Positions 15,861 to 24,287 are shown, counted from the stretch's first letter. The stretch: 40,827 bases of DNA from Thermococcus sp. (GCF_027023865.1 NZ_JALVUC010000007.1:1-40827), one strand, 5' to 3'. The notes: generated by a model not told the origin, from the letters alone. Translations and numbers: made by a program.

Positions 15861-16091
15861 TCACTCAAGCTCAACCGGGGAGATAGCCAAGACGTTGTCT
15901 CCCCTGATGACGATTTTACCGTACCTCTTAACCTCCTCACCGTCGCTTATGAGCGATGCATCGGCGAGGACGACGTTCAGGTGGATGTCGTAACCGATGA
16001 GCTTGCCCCTGAACTCGGAACCCCTCTTCAGGAGCACGAGGACATCCTTGTCAAGGGACTTGTGTATAACGTCAAGTGGTCTTTCCGCCAT
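15861..16091 (-). CDS. LSm/Sm-like archaeal RNA-binding protein (SmAP1)
   Basis: A 76-residue protein that should form a heptameric ring and bind U-rich RNA. Sm1 motif: KDVLVLLKRGSEFRGKLIGYDIHLNVVL. Sm2 motif: YGKIVIRGDNVLAIS. It is nearly identical in pattern to the Pyrococcus Sm protein. ATG 16091 is chosen because GGAGGTG is seven bases upstream; GTG 16097 would be too close to it. A TATA-like GTTATAAACC near 16140-16150 (minus) gives a short leader. Confidence 0.96.
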   Translation of the reverse strand: MAERPLDVIHKSLDKDVLVLLKRGSEFRGKLIGYDIHLNVVLADASLISDGEEVKRYGKIVIRGDNVLAISPVELE

Positions 16092-16229
16092 TTTCACGCA
16101 CCTCCAAACAATCAAAGCTCATAGCGATAACTGGGAAAACGGTTTATAACTCTTTCCGTCCGCGGGATTGAGGCATTCTCCAAAACCTTTTTATGAACCC
16201 CCCCTTACTCAAGTCTCAGGTGGTGAGCG

Positions 16230-17942
16230 ATGGAAAAAAAGCCCGATAAGTATGAAATCTTGCAGGATTTGATGAGGAGGCGGGGCTTTGCCTGGGGCAG
16301 CTTTGAAATCTACGGCGGTTCACGCGGATTCTATGATTACGGTCCGCTCGGGGCGGCTATAAAGCGTAAAATCGAGCGGAAGATAAGGAAAGCCTTCCAG
16401 AGGGAGGGCTTCTTCGAGCTTGAGACACCGGACATAACACCGGAAAAGGTCTTCATAGCGAGCGGCCACATCGAGAAGTTCGTCGATCCGATAGTCGAGT
16501 GCCGGAAATGCGGCGCCCGCTTTAGAGCAGATCATCTCGTTGAAGAAGCCCTCGGAATAGACACCGAGGGAATGAGCGCTGAGCACCTTACGGAACTCAT
16601 TAAGGAGCACAACATACGCTGTCCCGAGTGCGGCGGCGAGCTTGGTGAGGTCTGGTACTTCAACCTCATGTTCGAGACCAAGATAGGCCCCTATGGAGAT
16701 CAGAAGGGCTACCTAAGGCCCGAGACCGCCCAGGGTATCTTCGTCAACTTTAAGCGCCTTAACGCCTTCGCGAGAAACAGGCTCCCCTTCGGCGTCTTCC
16801 AGGTTGGAAAGGCCTACCGCAACGAGATTTCACCGAGGAAGGGGATGCTCCGCCTCAGGGAGTTCACACAGGCAGAAGCGGAGATATTTTTCAACCCAAA
16901 GGAGACCGCTCATCCCCACTTCGACGAGGTTAAGGATGAGGTTCTCCTCCTCTACCCGATTGAAAACCAGCTCAAGAACCTTGGAATGGTGAAGATGACG
17001 GCCGAAAAGGCCGTGAAGAATGGCTACGTCATGAACACCTTCTTCGCCTACTACATGGTCATGGTTAAGAGGACGCTCCTCGACATCGGCATCCCCGAGG
17101 ACAAGATACGCTTTAGACAACAGCTCCCGGAGGAGAGGGCACACTATTCGAGGGATACCTGGGACGCTGAAATCTACAGCGAGCGCTTCGGCTGGGTGGA
17201 GTGTGTTGGGATAGCCAATCGTGGCGACTACGACCTGAGCAGACACCTGCGTGAGAGCGGGACCGACCTTACCGTCCTCATCCACTACGATGAGCCGAAG
17301 ATAATCAAGCACCTTAAAGTGAACCTCAACATGAAGCGCGTCGGTCCGAAGCTCAAGAAAGATGCCAAGAGGATAAACGACCTCATCCAGGGCTGGGGTG
17401 AGGAGAAGAAGCGCGAGCTGGTTGAGCTACTCAAGAAGGATGGCAAGGTTGAGATAGAGGGCTACGATCTTGAAAAGGATGACTTCATAATCAAGGAGAT
17501 CAAAGAGAAGGTCACCGGCGAGAAGATAGTGCCCCACGTTCTTGAGCCGAGTTTTGGCATCGACAGGCCCTTCTACCTGCTCCTCGAGAACTCGCTGGTT
17601 ATTGAGGAGGATAGAACTTACCTCAGGCTCAAGAAGGACATGGCGCCGATAGAAGTGGCTGTTCTGCCCCTCGTTGCTAAGGAGCCGCTCAAGGGCATCG
17701 CCTACGAGCTCTCCAGAACCCTTCAGAAGGCGGGCTTCATAGCGGTTTACGACGAGAAGGACACCGTTGGGAGGCGCTACATGCGCTACGACGAGATAGG
17801 CACGCCGTATTGCGTAACTGTTGACAACCAGACGCCAGAAGATAACACGGTTACCATTCGCGACCGCGACACGAGGGAGCAGGTGAGGGTTAGCATAGCG
17901 GAGCTTCCTGAAAAGCTGAGGGAGCTGATTTTCAGGGGTTAA
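16230..17942 (+). CDS. glyS: Glycyl-tRNA synthetase, archaeal/eukaryal class II type
   Basis: A 570-residue enzyme charging tRNA-Gly. Seen in order: MRRRGFAWGSFEIYGG and YDYGPLGAAIKRKI (motif 1 region), an inserted zinc site made of CRKCGARF and CPECGGEL, GYLRPETAQGIFVNFKRL, the motif 2 region with RNEISPRKGMLRLREFTQAE, motif 3 around PSFGIDRPFYLLL, and the C-terminal anticodon domain (EVAVLPLVAKEPL to the end). The length matches archaeal GlyRS. ATG 16230 lies after AGGTGGTGA; a TATA-like CCTTTTTATG is near 16187-16196. It is divergent from the LSm-L37e operon. Confidence 0.97.
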   Translation: MEKKPDKYEILQDLMRRRGFAWGSFEIYGGSRGFYDYGPLGAAIKRKIERKIRKAFQREGFFELETPDITPEKVFIASGHIEKFVDPIVECRKCGARFRADHLVEEALGIDTEGMSAEHLTELIKEHNIRCPECGGELGEVWYFNLMFETKIGPYGDQKGYLRPETAQGIFVNFKRLNAFARNRLPFGVFQVGKAYRNEISPRKGMLRLREFTQAEAEIFFNPKETAHPHFDEVKDEVLLLYPIENQLKNLGMVKMTAEKAVKNGYVMNTFFAYYMVMVKRTLLDIGIPEDKIRFRQQLPEERAHYSRDTWDAEIYSERFGWVECVGIANRGDYDLSRHLRESGTDLTVLIHYDEPKIIKHLKVNLNMKRVGPKLKKDAKRINDLIQGWGEEKKRELVELLKKDGKVEIEGYDLEKDDFIIKEIKEKVTGEKIVPHVLEPSFGIDRPFYLLLENSLVIEEDRTYLRLKKDMAPIEVAVLPLVAKEPLKGIAYELSRTLQKAGFIAVYDEKDTVGRRYMRYDEIGTPYCVTVDNQTPEDNTVTIRDRDTREQVRVSIAELPEKLRELIFRG

Positions 17943-17994
17943 TCTACATTTACCCCTATTGATTATTCATGAATTCCCTAAGGATGAGAACCCA

Positions 17995-18573
17995 ATGCCA
18001 AATCCTCTCACAAAAAAAGAACTTCTAAATCTCATTAAACTTGTACGGGAAGCTTTTGGGTGTATATCTGAATTAAAAAGTAAGAATGATTTGGCTAGAT
18101 GGATACAGTATCCGAAGGTGCCCTCCATATTAAGTGAGTCATTGGTTTTCCATTTGGTGCGGGATCATATATTGCCGCTCCCGATAGAGGACGTGAGTAC
18201 ATTCAAATTTAGAACTAAAGAAGGGGATATCCTCTTTGAAAACGGGGACGATATGATACACGTCGAAGTTAAAGCTACTGGAAAAAGCAAATTTCAATAT
18301 TTGGGAGAGAAGGACATTAAAGCGGATTATTTAATATGGGTAAACTTTGAAGATTTCTTTGAGAGAAAGGGCGCCAATCAAGTTAAAATAATCACTTTTG
18401 AAAGAATAGGCAAATATATAACATCCCCTAGAAAAATTACACTGTCAAAACTTAAAGAAGAAACAAAGCAGTCAGGTATACTGTGCATCAAGATTGACAT
18501 AATCAAGTATTTGGAAAAAACCCAGAGTTATACTCAGAGATACCAGTCAAAAACAAGCAGAGGCCGCGTTTAG
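17995..18573 (+). CDS. Orphan PD-(D/E)XK-type restriction endonuclease-like protein
   Basis: About 192 residues and clearly AT-richer than its neighbours, with many AAA, ATA and AAT codons, which suggests transfer. The central motif is the nuclease core: GDILFENGDDMIHVEVKATGKS has the spacing of an Asp, a strand, then E-V-K (residues ~75-95). A helix region, YLGEKDIKADYLIWVNF, follows as in type II enzymes. The N-terminal part is helical (LLNLIKLVREAFGCISELKS). No DNA methyltransferase or specificity gene lies next to it. ATG 17995 has a purine-rich AAGGATGAGA upstream; the TTG at 17959 is in frame but has no ribosome site. Another DNA-repair or mobile-element nuclease of the same fold is the main alternative. 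Confidence 0.55.
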   Translation: MPNPLTKKELLNLIKLVREAFGCISELKSKNDLARWIQYPKVPSILSESLVFHLVRDHILPLPIEDVSTFKFRTKEGDILFENGDDMIHVEVKATGKSKFQYLGEKDIKADYLIWVNFEDFFERKGANQVKIITFERIGKYITSPRKITLSKLKEETKQSGILCIKIDIIKYLEKTQSYTQRYQSKTSRGRV

Positions 18574-18646
18574 ACCTAAGCCAAGTCCGCCCCCAAGTTG
18601 TTCTCACAATTCTTCCCCGCTCATCTTTTCTCAGTTGACTGCAAAA

Positions 18647-18653
18647 GTATAAA
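18647..18653 (+). promoter_or_regulatory. TATA box of the DUF402 gene
   Basis: TATAAAA. A start of transcription ~25 bases downstream would fall near 18675, after ATG 18669 and before ATG 18678, which decides the start codon of the next gene. Confidence 0.6.
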
Positions 18654-18677
18654 AGGTCTGGGCTGGAGATGGGATTC

Positions 18678-19175
18678 ATGTCGCGGAGAATCCACCTCAT
18701 CTACAAGCGCATTCCCAACCGCGTGCTGGAACGAGACGACGAAGTGGTTGCAGATTTGGACAACATAATCATTGCCAGATCCAGCTTCTCCGGTATGCTC
18801 ACCCCACTCAGGGTGAACGGTGTGAAAGTGATAGACAACGGCTATGGAATGGTGTATTTCGCCTTCGTCGGAAAGAACTATGACATCCTCAAGGTCTATG
18901 ATGAAGAAGAGAACTTTAAAGGTCTCTATGTCGATGTTCTAGCATACACCAGACGCGATGGGGACACTCTGGAGATGCTCGATCTATTCCTGGATATCTT
19001 CATCTTCCCAAATGGAGAAGCCTTCCTCCTCGACGAGGATGAGCTTGAAATGGCCCTGAACTACGGGCTGATTGACAGGGAAACCTTTAACTTCGCCTAT
19101 TCAGTGGCTGACGAACTGCTCGAAAAGCTCAAGCGCGGTGAGTTTCCGCCTCAAATCGTGTGGGAGTACGGGTGA
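18678..19175 (+). CDS. DUF402-domain protein
   Basis: A 165-residue protein. RRIHLIYKRIPNR at the start, strand-rich YGMVYFAFVGKNYDILKVYDE, then GLYVDVLAYTRRDGDTLEMLDLFLDIFIFPNGE, then DEDELEMALNYGLIDRETFNFAY are typical of DUF402 proteins. In Gram-positive bacteria relatives hydrolyse nucleoside tri- and diphosphates with acidic metal ligands such as the Asp and Glu in YVDVLAY and LLDEDEL; archaeal relatives have also been linked to RNA binding. The role here is unassigned. ATG 18678 is preferred over ATG 18669 on promoter spacing and because GGAGATGG lies before it. The next gene starts 10 bases after its stop. Confidence 0.7.
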   Translation: MSRRIHLIYKRIPNRVLERDDEVVADLDNIIIARSSFSGMLTPLRVNGVKVIDNGYGMVYFAFVGKNYDILKVYDEEENFKGLYVDVLAYTRRDGDTLEMLDLFLDIFIFPNGEAFLLDEDELEMALNYGLIDRETFNFAYSVADELLEKLKRGEFPPQIVWEYG

Positions 19176-19185
19176 GGGGGTTGAG

Positions 19186-19473
19186 ATGGAAGAGGTCCTT
19201 AAGGAGACGAAGGAGGGGACTCTTTTACTCGTCTATGTCCAGCCAAATGCGAAGAAGGACACGGTTGAAGGCGTCGATGAATGGCGCGGCCGCTTGAAGG
19301 TTAAAATCAAGGCCCCACCCGTTGAGGGGAAGGCGAACAAGGAAGTGGTGAAGTTCTTCTCGAAGCTGCTCGGAGTGGAGGTCGAGATAGTGAATGGGGA
19401 AACGAGCAGGGAGAAGGATTTATTGATTAAGGGGATGAGCCCGGAAGAGGTGAGGAAGAAGCTCGACCTCTGA
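19186..19473 (+). CDS. DUF167 (YggU) family protein
   Basis: A 95-residue small alpha/beta protein. It has the hallmarks of DUF167: LLVYVQPNAKKDTVEGV, RLKVKIKAPPVEGKANKEVVKFFSKLLGV and VEIVNGETSREKDLLIKG. The function is unknown despite wide conservation. ATG 19186 lies after GAGGGGGTT, and the gene is in an operon with the DUF402 gene. Confidence 0.88.
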   Translation: MEEVLKETKEGTLLLVYVQPNAKKDTVEGVDEWRGRLKVKIKAPPVEGKANKEVVKFFSKLLGVEVEIVNGETSREKDLLIKGMSPEEVRKKLDL

Positions 19474-19475
19474 GC

Positions 19476-19620
19476 TCAGCGGTACTTCATGAAGAGCATG
19501 TAGAAAACCGCCCCCCGCCAGGAGGGCCTCGAGACCAAAGCAGTAGAGGGAGATTTTTCTCTTTTGCCACACTGTCAGGGTGCAATTCCCCGTGAACAAG
19601 CAACATGCCCTCTGGAAAGA
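19476..19620 (-). pseudogene. Possible decayed C-terminal gene fragment
   Basis: Between the DUF167 gene and PhzF, on the minus strand, one frame reads KRKISLYCFGLEALLAG and, after a six-G run, another frame reads VFYMLFMKYR followed by a stop at 19478-19476. Removing one G would join them into a hydrophobic C-terminus. Upstream, in a third frame, it encodes LLVHGE and shares 16 of 19 bases with the decayed segment at 23497-23607. No start codon with a ribosome site is seen. Weak evidence; it may be plain intergenic sequence. Confidence 0.3.
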
Positions 19621-19630
19621 AAAAGGAGGG

Positions 19631-20452
19631 TTAAAGTTCTAGTCTCCCTTCAAAGGTTATCACGGCCTTCCCGCCGATCCACGGCTGGTCCCCTTCGAAT
19701 TCAACGTGAACCCTGCCCTCCCTCCTTAGAGCGTGCCCCTGCTCAAAGACGTACCTGTCTTTTACCAGCTTCCCCGTGAGCCTTAGATAGCCGGCGAGAA
19801 TCCCGCTGGCGGTTCCAGTTACCGGATCTTCCGGAACTCCAATGGCAGGAGCGAAGAATCTTCCTGCGGCATCAAACTGGGAGTCAAGGGTATAAACGTA
19901 GACCCCGATTATCCCGTTTTCCCTTGAGAACTCGGCGAGCCTCTCCATATCCGGCCGGAGATCCATCAGCTCCTTGAACGTCGGGATGCCAACGATGCCC
20001 TCGGGTGTCCCCGTCGTCATCGCAAACGCTGGCCCCGCAAGGTTATCTGATCCCAAGATTTCTTTCAGTGCTTCCAAGTTCAACTCGCCGAGGACTTCGG
20101 GCTTCAGCTGCTTGAGCCACACCTTCCCGTCTTTGATGAGGACGTCGATCTCACCAGCCCTGGAGAACATCCGGTTGACGCCCTCGGGCGCCATGCCGAG
20201 GCACCAGAGCAGGTAGAAGGTAGCAACCGTCGCGTGGCCGCAGAGGGGAATCTCGTCCCCTGGGGTGAAAAACCTTACCCTGAACCCGTGTTCCTCAAAC
20301 CATACAAAAGCAGTCTCCGAGAGGTTGAGCTCGCCCGCGATGGCCAGCATAGTCTCCCTGTCGAGCTCTGGACAGTCGAGAACAACGGCGGCTGGGTTCC
20401 CTTTGAACGGCCTGTCCGTGAAGGCGTCCACCTTAAAGGCCCCACATTCCAC
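19631..20452 (-). CDS. PhzF-family isomerase/epimerase-like protein
   Basis: A 273-residue protein of the PhzF (diaminopimelate-epimerase-like) fold, two similar halves. Visible: FKVDAFTDRPFKGNPAAVVL at the N-terminus, the catalytic Glu in LNLSETAFVW, PLCGHATVATFYLL, and in the second half DPVTGTASGILAGYL. PhzF enzymes isomerise a dihydro-anthranilate; the archaeal relatives have unknown substrates. GTG 20452 is chosen because GGTGA lies five bases upstream. The 20461 GTG would place the start on the ribosome site itself. It ends a short distance from the decayed segment. Confidence 0.85.
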   Translation of the reverse strand: MECGAFKVDAFTDRPFKGNPAAVVLDCPELDRETMLAIAGELNLSETAFVWFEEHGFRVRFFTPGDEIPLCGHATVATFYLLWCLGMAPEGVNRMFSRAGEIDVLIKDGKVWLKQLKPEVLGELNLEALKEILGSDNLAGPAFAMTTGTPEGIVGIPTFKELMDLRPDMERLAEFSRENGIIGVYVYTLDSQFDAAGRFFAPAIGVPEDPVTGTASGILAGYLRLTGKLVKDRYVFEQGHALRREGRVHVEFEGDQPWIGGKAVITFEGRLEL

Positions 20453-20500
20453 AGCGTTCACCAGGAAAAATTAGGACGGGAGCAAAAAAGGGTTGTGGTC

Positions 20501-21505
20501 TCACTTCAGAATCCCCAAACTCATGTTCGTCTTCCTTATACTCCCCCATTTATCCGCCAGCTCAAACATCGCCCTTATTGCGTCAACGTTCTCAGGAACC
20601 ACATCGCTCTCCTGGTGCACCGCCTGGATGTAAAAGAGCCTGTTTCCGCGAATGTTTATGCTCTCCTTCCAGACCGCTATCTCGTAGAGGTTGTTCCATT
20701 CACGGTGCAGGTCGCGGGCAAACTCTATAATCTGTGCCGTGCTGTCGAAGCCCTTCTCCTTCTCGAAGAGCAGAACGCGCGTAGTGTTTTCGAAGATATC
20801 AATGACGTCTTTCTCAGTCAGCGGCTTCTTCAGTTCAATCATTATGCTATGGACGTGCATTAATGTTGTCGGCACGATGAACGCGGAGGTCTCAATGTTT
20901 ATCGGAAGAACCGTCTGGACGTCCGGCCCGTGGTGCGATGGAACTATAACGCTTGGCGTTATGGCATTTATCGGGCCGCGCTTGGAATCGTTAGGGTCTG
21001 CGGCGCGGCGTATCATCACGGCGTAGGCGTAGTCTATGTACTCCTGCAGGGCTGAGAGCGTTCTGGTCAAACCGGTCGTGTTGCAGGAAACGACGCGGAC
21101 GTAGTCTTTCCCTATGGCCTTCTCGTAGTTGGCTTGGGCAACGAAGGAGACCTCCGCAGTTGAGGCCTTTTCGCCGCCCTCGAAAACCGCCTTCACACCG
21201 GCCTTCTCGTAGAGTACCTTGTTCTTCACCCCCATTCCACCGGGAGTTGCATCGACGATGACATCGACCTTGTTTAGGAGGTCTTCCAGCGTTCCAGAGG
21301 CCTCAAAGCCTACCTTCTCGAAGCGCGGGAGGAACTCCACGCTCGCGGCGTATATCGGGATGCCAAGCTCCCTCGAGCGGTAGGCCTCGAAGTCTGGCTT
21401 CGTCTTCGTGACGCCGATGAGCTTCATATCATCCTGCCTTGAAACTGCGTAGGCGACGCGCTTCCCTATCGTTCCGTAACCGTTGACACCAACCTTGACC
21501 TTCAT
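20501..21505 (-). CDS. gap: Archaeal phosphorylating glyceraldehyde-3-phosphate dehydrogenase
   Basis: A 334-residue NAD(P)-dependent enzyme interconverting glyceraldehyde 3-phosphate and 1,3-bisphosphoglycerate. In Thermococcales it works mainly in gluconeogenesis, since glycolysis uses GAPOR or GAPN. It has the Rossmann start [34 protein letters not shown], the catalytic Cys in [15 protein letters not shown], and [20 protein letters not shown]. The length fits the archaeal family. ATG 21505 follows GGTGGTTCC. The upstream region holds a perfect inverted repeat and a second palindrome. I looked for the Tgr/TrmB site TATCAC-N5-GTGATA and did not see it. Confidence 0.96.
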   Translation of the reverse strand: MKVKVGVNGYGTIGKRVAYAVSRQDDMKLIGVTKTKPDFEAYRSRELGIPIYAASVEFLPRFEKVGFEASGTLEDLLNKVDVIVDATPGGMGVKNKVLYEKAGVKAVFEGGEKASTAEVSFVAQANYEKAIGKDYVRVVSCNTTGLTRTLSALQEYIDYAYAVMIRRAADPNDSKRGPINAITPSVIVPSHHGPDVQTVLPINIETSAFIVPTTLMHVHSIMIELKKPLTEKDVIDIFENTTRVLLFEKEKGFDSTAQIIEFARDLHREWNNLYEIAVWKESINIRGNRLFYIQAVHQESDVVPENVDAIRAMFELADKWGSIRKTNMSLGILK

Positions 21506-21518
21506 GGAACCACCGGGA

Positions 21519-21564
21519 ATTTTACGACGGTAAAATACTTAAGCCTTGTTTTCACCGGCGGTGA
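21519..21564 (-). promoter_or_regulatory. gap control region with two palindromes
   Basis: ATTTTAC-GACG-GTAAAAT at 21519-21536 is a perfect 7-bp inverted repeat between the start codon and a TATA-like TTAAGTATTTTA (about 21532-21543, minus). TCACCGGCGGTGA at 21552-21564 is a second palindrome with arms TCACCG/CGGTGA. Similar elements in the same order precede the sugar nucleotidyltransferase at 3225. Confidence 0.5.
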
Positions 21565-21613
21565 GAGGGAATGTTTTTACGGAGTTTGCCGTATAACTAA
21601 ATGGGTGATCCCC

Positions 21614-21766
21614 ATGAGAAAGGGGAAAAGACCCTTTGAAAGGCCCCTCCTGTTACTCGGTGAGGCCATCTCCCAGCCTGACACATTCAACAGACAGTTC
21701 TTCGAGTGGAACGGGCTTTTGAGGTTCTCGCGGAAGAAGCGCAAACTCTCTTCGCCCTCCGTCTGA
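21614..21766 (+). CDS. Small basic hypothetical protein (50 residues)
   Basis: Not recognised. It begins MRKGKRPFERPLLLLGEAIS, continues QPDTFNRQFFEWNGLLRF and ends with a basic SRKKRKLSSPSV. GGTGAT stands four bases before ATG 21614, and a T-rich TATA-like element (near 21573-21579) is at a suitable distance. The gene is divergent from gap and ends just before the CinA-domain gene. Its size is small enough that chance cannot be ruled out, but the signals and the clean stop favour a real gene. Confidence 0.5.
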   Translation: MRKGKRPFERPLLLLGEAISQPDTFNRQFFEWNGLLRFSRKKRKLSSPSV

Positions 21767-21812
21767 GGGGAAGGTTTAAAGCGTTCTCTCCGAAGGTTCT
21801 TCGGTGGTGGCC

Positions 21813-22571
21813 ATGCTAGCTGAGGTTCTGACGATTGGGGATGAGCTTTTGACAGGAAACACAACGGACAGCAACTCCACGTTTATAGCAAAGGGGCTCA
21901 CGGAGAGGGGGTATTGGGTGAGGAGAAAGACCACCGTTGGCGACGACGTTGATGAGATAAGTGCCGTTATACGCGAGATCCTCAACAGAAAACCGGAAGT
22001 CCTGGTCATAAGCGGCGGCCTCGGTCCGACCCACGACGACGTAACGATGCTGGCCGTTGCTAAGGCACTCGATAGAAAACTTACCCTCTGCGAAGAGTGT
22101 CTTGAGAAAATTAAAGGGTTCTACGAGCACCTGTACGGAGAGGGCTACATAGATGATCCCGAACTCAACGAAGCTCGCAAAAAGATGGCCTACCTACCGG
22201 AGGGAGCTGAAGCATTGGATAACAGTGAAGGAGCCGCTCCCGGGGCTTATATAGAGCAGGAGGGCGTTAGAATCTTTGTTCTACCTGGAATGCCCCGCGA
22301 GATGAAGACGATGTTTGAAAGGGGAGTTCTCCCGAGACTTGGCAGGAGAAAGTTCATCCAGAGAAAGCTTTTAGCGGAGGTAACTGACGAGAGCAAACTG
22401 GCACCGATTCTCAATGAAACCCTGAAACACTTCAACGTCAGAATTCACTCCTCACCAAAGGGATTCGGAAAGTACATCGGGATAATCCTCTTCGGCGAGA
22501 GCAAGGAAGAGATAGAACGCGCGAAGGCCTTCATGGAGGACAAAGGGATCCGCTTCGAAGAGGGCTGGTGA
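21813..22571 (+). CDS. CinA N-terminal/MoaB-like domain protein
   Basis: A 252-residue protein of the molybdopterin-binding-like fold found in the N-terminal half of CinA (COG1058 type). Family marks: AEVLTIGDELLTGNTTDSNS near the start, ISGGLGPTHDDVTMLAVAKAL near residues 70-90, LPGMPREMKTMFE, and a C-terminal strand-rich piece. The bacterial CinA C-terminal NMN deamidase domain is absent, as usual in archaea, and the ADP-ribose pyrophosphatase-like activity reported for relatives is only a possibility. ATG 21813 follows CGGTGGTGG; AGGTTTAAAG at 21771-21780 may be its TATA box. Confidence 0.85.
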   Translation: MLAEVLTIGDELLTGNTTDSNSTFIAKGLTERGYWVRRKTTVGDDVDEISAVIREILNRKPEVLVISGGLGPTHDDVTMLAVAKALDRKLTLCEECLEKIKGFYEHLYGEGYIDDPELNEARKKMAYLPEGAEALDNSEGAAPGAYIEQEGVRIFVLPGMPREMKTMFERGVLPRLGRRKFIQRKLLAEVTDESKLAPILNETLKHFNVRIHSSPKGFGKYIGIILFGESKEEIERAKAFMEDKGIRFEEGW

Positions 22572-22602
22572 AAGTTCAGGCCTTTACTAAACGGTGATTG
22601 TT

Positions 22603-23430
22603 ATGCTCCCACAGGAAGTTCGCTCTATACTTGAAGAGATGCGGTCCGAGAGGATAAAGGGTGCGAGCTGGCTGGCTATGAAGGGGGCGGAAGCTTACAT
22701 CGCCCTCGCAGACATCCTTGAGGGAGAAGAGCTGGAGAACGCGTTGAAGGAGATGAAAACCGAGGTCCCGGCGATTAACAGAACCATAGCCTCACTCTAC
22801 AACCTCTCCCGATTCATCCCCGTGACCGGAAATCCCGAAGTCGTGAGGGCCAAAGCGGAGGAATTTCTCCGCCTCGCAGAGGAGGCCAAGAGCGAGATTG
22901 GGAACATCGGAAGCGAACTTATCGATGAAAACGAGGTTGTTATCACGCACTCTTTCTCCTCGGCCGTTCTGGAGATTTTTAGGGTGGCAAAAAAGAAAGG
23001 AAAGCACTTTAAGGTAATCCTCACCGAGAGCGCGCCAGACTATGAGGGGATAGCTTTAGCTGGAAAGCTGGAGGAACTCGGGGTTCCCTTTGAAGTGATA
23101 ACCGACGCCCAGCTCGGCCTCTTCGCGGAAAAGGCGACGCTCGCTCTAGTTGGAGCGGACAACATCACAAGCGACGGTGCAGTGATCAACAAAGCGGGCA
23201 CGTATCCCCTTGCACTAGCGTGCCACGACAATGGCATTCCCTTCTACGCCGCGGCTGAGAGCTTCAAACTCCATCCAAAGCTTACCTCGGGGGATGTGGA
23301 GATCGTCGAGAGGCCCTACGCGAGGCAGGGCTATCGCGTCAGGAACTTCCTCTTTGACGTGACCCCGTGGCGTTACGTTCGGGGCGTGATAACGGAGCTT
23401 GGTATTCTGGTACCCCCAAAGGAGATATAA
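22603..23430 (+). CDS. eIF2B alpha/beta/delta-related protein (IF-2B superfamily)
   Basis: A 275-residue protein of the eIF2B/methylthioribose-1-phosphate isomerase/ribose-1,5-bisphosphate isomerase superfamily. Helical N-terminal domain, then VVITHSFSSAVLEIF, VILTESAPDYEG, ALVGADNITSDGAVINKAGTYPLAL and PFYAAAESFKLHP, all signature blocks. The true R15P isomerase of Thermococcales is longer (about 320 residues) and this one is shorter, so I do not assign that activity. Regulatory translation factor or sugar-phosphate isomerase are both possible. ATG 22603 follows GGTGAT. It starts 31 bases after the CinA-type gene, probably co-transcribed. Confidence 0.8.
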   Translation: MLPQEVRSILEEMRSERIKGASWLAMKGAEAYIALADILEGEELENALKEMKTEVPAINRTIASLYNLSRFIPVTGNPEVVRAKAEEFLRLAEEAKSEIGNIGSELIDENEVVITHSFSSAVLEIFRVAKKKGKHFKVILTESAPDYEGIALAGKLEELGVPFEVITDAQLGLFAEKATLALVGADNITSDGAVINKAGTYPLALACHDNGIPFYAAAESFKLHPKLTSGDVEIVERPYARQGYRVRNFLFDVTPWRYVRGVITELGILVPPKEI

Positions 23431-23496
23431 CGGCAAAAGCGATGTGCCGCATTCCAAAGCAGGAACAGGAAACAGAAATCAAAGAAGAGGGAAAGT

Positions 23497-23740
23497 TCAC
23501 TCCCCGTGGACAAGCCAGAGGAGCGCTCCCCTGATGGAGGGCCGGTTACTCTTAATGTACTTGTGGTGGTAGATGTCGTCCAATCCCCTGCTGGAGCAAA
23601 CGGCCATCCTTCCGCTCCCGGTCGCCGTAGTGATGGGCTTGCTCCCTGTTGTGCAGAAGGGCTTCCATCTGCATCAATGGGATAACCATCTCCAGGAGTG
23701 CTCTTCGGCATCCGCAAAGCCTAAAAGCTGCGGCCACTAA
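23497..23740 (-). pseudogene. Decayed small gene in the 328-base gap before the adenosyltransferase
   Basis: No intact gene is evident between 23431 and 23758. On the minus strand an open frame upstream reads ALLEMVIPLMQMEALLHNREQ and stays open to about 23552. A different frame, from ATG 23607 to a stop at 23497, reads MAVCSSRGLDDIYHHKYIKS and ends in GALLWLVHGE. Both look protein-like, and a frame change around 23610-23640 would join them. The tail LVHGE and surrounding bases resemble those in the segment at 19476-19620. I do not recognise the family. A real 36-residue gene is possible, but ATG 23607 has only a weak purine stretch upstream. Confidence 0.35.
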
Positions 23741-23758
23741 ACCCCAAAGGTGGTCAAA

Positions 23759-24274
23759 ATGTCCATTACAACCAAAACCGGAGATAAGGGTTTAACCGGC
23801 CTCTTTACCGGTGAGCGCATTGCCAAGTATTCCCCCGTAATGGAAGCCAACGGGACGATAGACGAGCTTGACAGCTTTCTCGGCGAGGCGAAGCACTACG
23901 TCCCCGAGGAGATGGCGGAGACACTGGAGAAGATCCAGGTTCAGCTCTACGGCATCATGGGTGAACTCGCCAGCAAGGGGAAGTACGTTAAAGTTGGTGA
24001 AGAAGAGGTTAAATGGATGGAGGGACTCATAACAAAGTACGAGGAAGAGTTCCAGATGAAGGCCTTTGTCCTGCCCGGTTCCACAATAGCGAGCGCCAAA
24101 CTGGACATCTGTAGAACGATTGCCAGAAGGGCAGAGAGGAAGGTTGCCAAGCTCGTCCTCGATTACGGTTTCGGCAAAAATGCATTAGTTTACCTCAACA
24201 GACTGAGCGATCTGCTCTTCATAATGGCCAGGATCATTGAGAAGAGGGAAGGAAAAATCAAGGAAGTTAAGTGA
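23759..24274 (+). CDS. Cob(I)alamin adenosyltransferase, PduO type
   Basis: A 171-residue ATP:corrinoid adenosyltransferase that makes adenosylcobalamin. The N-terminal ATP site TKTGDKGLTGLFTGERIAK is followed by ANGTIDELDSFLGEAK. The C-terminal helices contain CRTIARRAERKVAKL and LVYLNRLSDLLFIMAR, typical of PduO enzymes. ATG 23759 follows AAAGGTGGT. Its neighbours give no other cobalamin gene, so it probably serves salvage for a B12-dependent enzyme elsewhere. Confidence 0.93.
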   Translation: MSITTKTGDKGLTGLFTGERIAKYSPVMEANGTIDELDSFLGEAKHYVPEEMAETLEKIQVQLYGIMGELASKGKYVKVGEEEVKWMEGLITKYEEEFQMKAFVLPGSTIASAKLDICRTIARRAERKVAKLVLDYGFGKNALVYLNRLSDLLFIMARIIEKREGKIKEVK

Positions 24275-24287
24275 GTCTCGTTCCATC

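Noticed and set aside
21506-21600. Tgr/TrmB glycolysis-gluconeogenesis site at gap
   Set aside because: The expected TATCAC-N5-GTGATA is not present. Only unrelated palindromes are seen.
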